This document shows positions 13,101 through 64,000 of a stretch of DNA of 64,000 nt, piece after piece. Under the pieces are notes generated by a model that had not been told where the DNA came from, did not search any database, and saw only the letters and a list, made by a program, of their open reading frames with translations. Numbering within the stretch: position 1 is the stretch's first letter; each line of letters opens with the position of its first letter. Source of the stretch: Hymenolepis diminuta (lineage: Eukaryota; Platyhelminthes; Cestoda; Cyclophyllidea; Hymenolepididae). The position numbers were made by a program, and so were the translations under genes. The stretch lies in assembly GCA_900708905.1 (NCBI GenBank), contig CAADRB010000005.1, positions 1,578,815 to 1,642,814 on the forward strand. The letters are read 5' to 3'.

Positions 13101-16100
13101 AAACTTCGCTAACTTCAAATTAAATTAATTACAATCATATCCTAAAACAATATGACCGAAAAACTCTGCCTAAACGGGGAGGAAAATGGATCAGGAGATT
13201 CCGGCTTTTATCAGCAGCAACCCTAAAGGGATAAACATTAGAGTTAACTCAATTCTCAAACTCTTAGGTTACTATCCTAGCTAGCACTTCCGTATTTCAC
13301 AGTCAATCATGATATCAACTGATTATGTTAAGGTTGCTGTATAAACCAATATTGTTAGTAATAAATTCTATGATTTCTAAGACAGGCTCAAATTAAAGAT
13401 TTCTCTATTCTGTTTATCAAGTGCACTGAATACAACCATGGACTCCAGCTTTTTCGTCGTCCGTTGTGATTCACCCTTGTCTTTGTTCTCCATCATGTGA
13501 TAAATCATGGTAATTTATCTGCAGTGTTATCGGGGTTCCAGTAGCTATGACAACACGATTCCAATATTTAGTACAATAATAGCTCGTAAGTAGAGATGCA
13601 GTTGACAGTGGATTATAGTTAAAATTATAAGAGCTAATACAGCTTCTATTATTACATTATTTCTATTATTTGAAGTTCCCAATTAATATTGAATAATAAA
13701 TTCAACTCTAAAATAAGCACGATATGTAAGTACGAAAATTTATTGACCAATGAATAAGGGTGAGGTATCCATATATTCCGTTTGAAAATTTGACAAAATG
13801 CGTTGTTTTTAATATATCACCCTTTGCTTAGCAAACTAAAATGAGTCGACACCACATGAGTCAGCTACATTCTTTGTTTTCAACTGTATGATTTTAGTGT
13901 CTTCGTCACAATTGGCTAGTGGTGTCCGTGAAAAGTCGCCCTAGGACTGCAAAGACGGACAAATGAGGCCAGACACTCCCTCTCCACTTGCATGCTCATA
14001 CCCAACCTGTAATTTTGTCCTCTTAGTTTTATTTCTTTGTGCTTTTCACAATATTTTGAGAAATAACAGGTAAAATAATATTCTCTTCTGGAAATGTATC
14101 TGGTACCACAATGCACAAGCTAACAGGGCAGACGCACGTTAGCTACTACCTGTCTGGCTTAAACCACAGATATAGCATCTCTGTCAATATGACACATCTA
14201 TCTTTGCAACACATCTACAGATTTAGAATATGAATCGGGAATGGGAAGAATGAGAATGACAATACGATACAGCGGAAGGCTTCATCGTTGGCTGAAAAAA
14301 TATAAGAGTCAGTTATTTTTATGCATTTGAGTACGGTTTTATTGTGACAAAATAGATAAATTAGGTTCAAGCCCTAGTTTCAACAGACGAATATTTCATT
14401 ATGACTACCATTAAATGTATATGCACATTATTGGACTGAGAATAGCACGAAATGTTATAACTGTAACTATATTGGTTGATTTGATTAGTTTACTTAATTG
14501 AGATCATCCCACCAGGGTATTCCACCGGTAAACTTAATTATCCCCTTCCAATTAGACTTTCTTTAATGACAATCGTTTGATAATTTTCTGCTTATCACTC
14601 CATCATAACTTTCATTGTCTCAACCACTCCAACCACCATTTCACGCGGTTATACAATGAGCACGGTCTATGTGCTCACTCCCCTATCCTCAAATGGAATC
14701 ACATATATTTTTCCTATTTCGATAGTAGTAATAGTGATGTGAAATGTAAATTGTCTGTTTACTTTAGAACCATTTCCTTTGTAGGAAAAATGATTGAACC
14801 TAGCCTATCACAAATCAGACCATTGGGAATTTTCTATTACAGACACAAGTGAATAGAAGTATGAAAGCGATGTGCAAGCAGTTGAGGGTAAAATAAGCTC
14901 TATATCCAGTCATTCTGGAATGAGGAACACTGGGAACACAATTTGGGATTATTTTGAAAACAGTACGATTGATAAGACCGACGTGGACACACGACACATT
15001 TTGCGCATATCACCAAATCGGGATAAGATCTCAAATAGCAACAGGCTTTCATAATCACCTCTAATACCCTTCAATGCTATGTTCATCAGATTAAATTTGG
15101 TTGTAAGGTAAAATTCATCCCACCAATTTCAACTGAATTTGATATCACCCCAACTTCAGCAAAAACAAATACATTATCAACAACTAAATTGGTTGTTAGT
15201 ATGCAGTAGGGCAAGGAAAAGAATTCGATAGATAACATCCAGTAATGAGTTGTATTGGAGACTCATTCCATTTACATAGTAGAAATGCAAATTTAAAATC
15301 CGTTACAGAAAAAATAAACAGAACCATTTCGCTCTTATAAGACCTCTTTAGAACCTCATACACTTAAGCGCATTGAGTGGATATTTTATTCTGACGTCAT
15401 CTTTAATTTACACAAAGCATTCTTATTATTATACGAAATAAAATCATATGAAAAAACCTCTTGATATAAGAACTAACAAACAATAATTCTTTTATGATAT
15501 ATAAATCTGACAATCTGAAATTCTTTAATGAGTGAAAATCCAGGGTAATCTTTTTAGGGTTCTGACCTTCAAATATTTAGAAAGCAGAATGAAATAATTT
15601 TATATTCCTTCATATACAACCAACAATAACAGTCTGAAAGTAGAATACAAATTCATTTGATACAATATTTTTGTCTATCATCACCTGACGATTAGAAATG
15701 ATTGACTGGCGGTAAAATCTCCACTACAGTGTCCACAGGCAGTCCCACTGTGTGTTTGCGTGTTTGCACAAAGATACCTAAACATTTGACGATTATTACG
15801 CCGAGACATTGACTACCAGGCATAACTGACGTCTAACAAAGAAGTGTTTTGTCTACAGACCTAATTTACTTAATAATAAATTGGAGTGGCTTGCCTGCCA
15901 CCTCCGGACTGATCCGGTGACATGACTTATTCAATCTATTCGATTAATGTATCTCGGTGGACCCAAAATTATTACACTGTGAATATTAGATTTTTATCGG
16001 TCTTTCTTAAGCTATTTGGACTTGCGTCTTAAAAATATTCAAAATAAATATTCCATTATGGACATGACATTCATCGCTAGATTTAACGGAAAACACATGT

Positions 16101-16228
16101 AAATTGGCATAATGTATAGTGAAATTAAATGGAAACATTATTAAAGACTTCATTTCGATTAGGAGAAGATTCATAAATTTTACTGAATTAATACCGTCAA
16201 AGCTGTAATAAGAGGATGGATAAATGAT

Positions 16229-16491
16229 NNNNNNNNNNNNNNNNNNNNNNNNNNNNNNNNNNNNNNNNNNNNNNNNNNNNNNNNNNNNNNNNNNNNNNNN
16301 NNNNNNNNNNNNNNNNNNNNNNNNNNNNNNNNNNNNNNNNNNNNNNNNNNNNNNNNNNNNNNNNNNNNNNNNNNNNNNNNNNNNNNNNNNNNNNNNNNNN
16401 NNNNNNNNNNNNNNNNNNNNNNNNNNNNNNNNNNNNNNNNNNNNNNNNNNNNNNNNNNNNNNNNNNNNNNNNNNNNNNNNNNNNNNNNNNN
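16229..16491. other. Assembly gap (263 N)
   Basis: An unbroken run of N. Open frames running across it are artefacts of the unknown bases. It lies about 1.3 kb upstream of the copine start codon, so an upstream exon or promoter element could be hidden here. Confidence 0.99.
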
Positions 16492-17801
16492 CCATGTCAT
16501 CTGATAACACACTTCACTTTAGAGGTAATTGCTTCATTTAATGTTTGGAGTAATTGCCAGCAAATCGGGAAGGTTTGTTTATCAGAAGCAGGCTATTTAG
16601 AGCTCTGATGACGCTTCTTTGTGTTGAGCGAATCCTTAACAGAATTGTGCAGCTTTATTTAAAGAATATAATATCAATTATTGTTGAGTCGAGCGAATAC
16701 TTAAATGCATTCTTCAATTTATTGCGGGGATTTATGTTTGTCGTAAAATCTCTTCCCTAAAACGTTTTTAATTTTGACTTTAAAGAAAATAAAGCTAAAA
16801 CATTCATTAACAAAAATGTAATTAAAACGTATTTGACACCAATCAAAGATGGCACAACCGAAAATGAATCTGAAAATGTTCGTGGCATCAGAATAGCTGG
16901 TCGAAATGATTTATTCCAGAAATATGAAGATTTATTACACACATCAAACGGATAAATTATCTGCTAATATCTCTTTTTCTAGTCCTGCTAATGATACTTG
17001 ATTTATAGAACTGGACTCTAGAATACATCCAACTCTCAGTTTTAAGGATGTTTAAATGTGCTTTAAATTGTCGTTTAATTCGAGTAACATTTCCATCATA
17101 AATAGAAATAGTAAGGAGATGTATTTCAAATTATTTGTATGGGAATAACATTTTTGCAGATTAAAATAGTTTTCACTACGAATCTTAGAGTAATCAGGAT
17201 TGAAAATTTTGACTTAGCCGAAATAAGTAACCTCAAGTTATTAAGAGGATAAATTGTAAGGGGAGAGATCGTAATATAAATGCAAATTTACATGTGTTAT
17301 GCTTTTGTACCCACGATTCAATTTCCTATAAGTATATTTGCCATTTCGAATAAATTACCTGATCATTTGGTATATTTCATTCTTAAATTTGTGCTGCAGG
17401 CATATACACATGGTGAACAAATTTTCAGTTATAGGCCAATTATATGTTAGGGTTTTAGATATATAAATATGAAAAATAAAATAACACACAAGCCATATGA
17501 TAAATAAGCGACATTTTATATGATAGACTTACATGGATAACATAGCTAATTTAAGTTTATTTAAAATAATAATAGGAATTTTGCGATATTAATACTTAAT
17601 GTACAAATAAACAAAAAAAATAAAATTCGTCATGTAATAAATGAATAAATCATTAAAATTATAGTAAGGAGCTACGAAAACGTTGAATTTTAAAATTTAT
17701 CGGAGAAGATTTATTTGATGCACTGCAACGTAAATTAGAGTCTAGCGCTGCACATAAAAAGGCAAATCATGACCTTGAATGTTAACGCTTGAAACACGAT
17801 A
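16492..17801 (+). other. Immediate 5' flank of the copine gene
   Basis: This 1.3-kb stretch separates the gap from the copine start codon. It is very A+T-rich with several T- and A-runs. I found no clear TATA-box/initiator pair, no convincing splice acceptor just before the start codon and no recognisable upstream coding exon. The 5' untranslated region and promoter presumably lie here or further upstream. In flatworms the messenger can also receive its 5' end by spliced-leader trans-splicing, which I cannot judge from this sequence. Confidence 0.4.
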
Positions 17802-61753
<43,952 letters not shown>

Positions 61754-63518
61754 GTGAGTCACGCTTTTTGGTTAAAATGTTCAGTTTTATAAATTAGAAA
61801 CGTGTTCTTCTTATAAAAAAAAGTCATTTGATATAAAAGCTGCAGCTTTTGTATTTTTTCGAAACAAATTTTAAAGGTGGGCTATTGGAACTGTTATCTT
61901 GAACACAGAGGAAAAATAATAATCCGTATTTATGGGAAGGCAATTACGCATTGAAAATAGCAGTATAGCACAACAAAGGGTGGAGGCAGAGAGTAAATAA
62001 ACTTTGGGTATAGTTTACCGCGTCAGGTCCTTGCGTTCCAAGATTTATATGACATTGCAAGTGGCCATGGCAAAGTAAAATTTTTCACGTTTCGATTAGG
62101 CATAAAGTAGGTGCAGGAATTAATAGGAGATAGGTAATGCAATTGACTCAGGTTGTACTCAAGTCGAATTCCAGTAATTCCTCTTTTAGATTAGTGATCG
62201 ATTGTTGGATCCTTGAATGGCACAAACAATTAAAGACGCTTTTGGGGCATTGTTTTTTTCCCAACGAACAAAATAGTACCTTGTTAATACACACCTCACT
62301 ACGTGTTTACGTCTTGTTCAAAGAGTGCTTGATATGTGGCGGCTTCTCATTTTTCATCACCTTAACGAAATGTGATTTCGAATTGTCCTATGGTGGCCAA
62401 ATACTTTCCCATCTTTAATAGCTGATCACCATTTCAAATGTAGCACTACTCTGTTTATTACTTTAACGTAGGGATTTTTTAAAATTCATTTATAATACGT
62501 TAGCTAAGTTCAATTCTTCGGAAAATGTTTCAATGTCCGCTAATGATTTCATCCATATTTCATCAGCCTAGTATTTTGAATCTCATGAAATGACTTCCGG
62601 AGGATGAGGTAGATTTTCCAAAAGTTCAACTCTTTATGTCCTCAAACAAGATGGAAATAAAAAAATCATTTTATTATGTTACATAGTAACTTTTAAAATC
62701 GCTACATTGATGCGAATGAAGCAACTTGTTACAGCAATGCAATCTCTTTCGATATTTGTTAAATTACAGCTAGTGTGTGTCGAAAACTTAGGATCAGAAT
62801 CACTGATTTTCCAGAAGCCCTCTAAACTCAAATATTATTACCTAAAATAATATAATTTTAGTTGTGAGAAACTTAACAAATAAATAGCAAGAAACTGTAA
62901 ATAAATTCTTACTTAATTTCATTTTTGCATTTGGGTGGTACAATATCTACTAAGTGGGCAGTTTGCTTTTCAAAAATCAAATTTCATGAATCATCGTCTA
63001 GATTGTAGCGAATACTCGCCTACAATACCCCATGTCTATTTATCAGATTTTAGTCGTGATAGTCAATGTAGCCACTTCAATTAATTTCTTTCCCCCAAAG
63101 TTAAAGAAGGAAAAAATTTGATCTTTGTGACGTTGGACAGCTTCCAGGTTGTACATCGTAGAGCAAATTTGGCGACGCAAACTGAAATACACCATTACTC
63201 TTGAGTTTCCTCTTTGATTAAGTGGTGAATATCTGTGTTTCGGCCGTTATATGCTAAAACACAATCGAATACTACCTATAAGGAGGAGAGAGGGGAAGGG
63301 GAGTTATTTTCAACTAATTTTGAATAGTACTACTCATGTTTCGTATTATTATATTTTACGAAGTAATTTCAAAAAAACTATGCTGTATTTTTTCGATCGA
63401 ACACTGACGAGATGAAAAAGCCTCGAACAGGAGTACTAAAATAACAAATATTTTGATTTTTTCAAATACTTTCAACTCGAAAATGTATTTGATGGCTAAT
63501 CTATTTTATGATTGTTCA
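61754..63518 (+). other. Start of copine intron 15
   Basis: No further copine exon is visible here. I looked for the next conserved segment (hydrophobic strand ending in TDG) in all three forward frames. The open frame at 62137-62418 (93 codons) shows no copine motif, lacks matching splice phases and is probably chance. A short purine-rich stretch, AGGAGGAGAGAGGGGAAGGG, lies at 63281-63300. Confidence 0.6.
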
Positions 63519-63520
63519 TG

Positions 63521-63606
63521 TTGTAGCGGCTGGGTCACCAATTTGTAGCGACAGAGTCACCTATTTGTAGCGGGCCACCAGTTTGTTGAGGGTCACCAGT
63601 TTGTAG
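63521..63606. repeat. Short tandem array with TTGTAGCG/GTCACC units
   Basis: TTGT(A/T)G words start at 63521, 63543, 63565, 63583 and 63601, giving periods of 22, 22, 18 and 18 bases. Each unit also carries a GTCACC- or GCCACC-type core. On the minus strand the cores read TGGTGACCC, AGGTGACTC, TGGTGGCCC and TGGTGACCC. The array sits at the inner edge of the LTR-like segment. Confidence 0.7.
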
Positions 63607-63793
63607 GTGAAATTGCCAACAGTAAATGAAAGAAAAGGAACGCCGAGGAAAGCGTAGGCCAGGTTATATTGAGTAAGCTCAGTACAGAGTACAGAGGAAA
63701 AACAGAGAACTGGAGGATTGGACAACGAGAGGTGCGCCTGGCGAGCTGGGGTCCAGCTGGGGTCCACTCTGTGTCTGTGTGTTTCATGGGAGG

Positions 63794-63803
63794 CTATTTA
63801 TAG
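63794..63803 (-). promoter_or_regulatory. TATA box on the minus strand
   Basis: CTATAAATAG on the minus strand is a textbook TATA box. Transcription would start about 25-30 bases on, near 63765-63770, and run towards the tandem array and the copine intron. It is part of the proposed LTR promoter. Confidence 0.5.
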
Positions 63804-64000
63804 TCGACACTTTGGGTGTTGACTAAGCAGTGTCTGCTACTATCGTCCGAGGTGTTTACCTTTTCCGGGTCGATGAGACATAGGCCAGCTGAGAAAACAC
63901 GATGTTTGTTTAGGGAGTGCTCGGGTCACAGGAATGGTTAAAGGTCTACAGAGATAACTTGTGAGGACAGATAATCAAATTTGGTGATAATTAGGAAAGC

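Larger units (their letters stand above)
1..16228. other. Upstream region without a recognisable gene
   Basis: I read this A+T-rich stretch on both strands for spliced or unspliced coding sequence and found no exon series that I can assign to a protein family. Open frames are short (under about 95 codons) and none joins its neighbours through matching splice phases. Decayed dispersed repeats, the 10.1-kb palindrome and a possible minus-strand coding segment near 2 kb are listed separately. It could contain regulatory sequence or a 5' untranslated exon of the copine, but nothing in it shows that directly. Small isolated exons of another gene cannot be excluded by eye. Confidence 0.5.
63519..64000 (-). 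mobile_element. Probable partial LTR of a retroelement, minus strand
   Basis: G+C content rises abruptly at about 63519 and stays high to the window end. Read on the minus strand there is a TATA box, CTATAAATAG (63803-63794). Then come roughly 190 bases to CACCTACA, followed after a few bases by TGGTGACCC, a plausible primer-binding word for a tRNA ending GGGTCACCA. The + strand edge TGTTGTAG or TGTAGG could be the LTR terminus. No protein-coding internal region is visible, so it may be a solo or truncated copy. The outer end lies beyond the window. No AATAAA was found between the TATA box and the proposed LTR end. A promoter of an unrelated minus-strand gene is an alternative. Confidence 0.45.

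Noticed and set aside
16007..16541. Open frames of 105-167 codons across 16.0-16.5 kb
   Set aside because: Most of each frame is the run of N; the real bases on either side do not support a gene.
62137..62418. 93-codon open frame after exon 15, considered as the next copine exon
   Set aside because: It has no TDG strand or other copine motif, and no acceptor supplies the single base needed to complete the split codon of exon 15 in that frame.

Overview
This is a single stretch of A+T-rich eukaryotic nuclear DNA, about two-thirds A+T by eye, with one 263-base assembly gap. I can read one gene with confidence: a copine, a calcium-dependent phospholipid-binding protein with two C2 domains and a von Willebrand A-like copine domain. 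It lies on the + strand in 15 visible coding exons from 17802 to 61753. The first 405 codons and two bases of a 406th are present. The last roughly 130-150 residues that the family normally has are not in the window, so the gene continues past position 64000.

The gene's shape points to a parasitic flatworm (cestode or trematode). Introns 1-7 are tiny (35, 36, 36, 38, 37, 39 and 71 bases). They are followed by a 31-kb intron and then introns of 0.4-3 kb. Very short introns at the 5' end with long ones downstream, in A+T-rich DNA, are well known in schistosomes and tapeworms. I cannot name the species.

Layout: 1-16228 and 16492-17801 are upstream sequence with no gene I can recognise. They hold decayed repeats, one possible minus-strand coding segment near 2 kb and a 42-base near-perfect palindrome near 10.1 kb. 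17802-18716 is a compact block of eight exons covering C2A and most of C2B. 18717-49682 is the giant intron, with paired copies of small dispersed repeats, a G-quadruplex-type tract, simple repeats, a frameshifted open frame at 36.9-37.2 kb and an unrecognised 130-codon open frame at 28 kb. 49683-51501 holds three small exons that finish C2B and the linker. 54451-61753 holds four exons of the copine domain, including the metal-binding DFTASNG motif. From about 63519 to the window end the sequence turns markedly G+C-richer and looks like part of an LTR retroelement on the minus strand, with a TATAAATAG box and a short tandem array containing TGGTGACCC words.

Every exon was joined by reading GT/AG borders and checking that the reading phase carries through; all 14 junctions keep frame. 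No prokaryotic features, CRISPR arrays, rRNA or convincing tRNA genes were seen.
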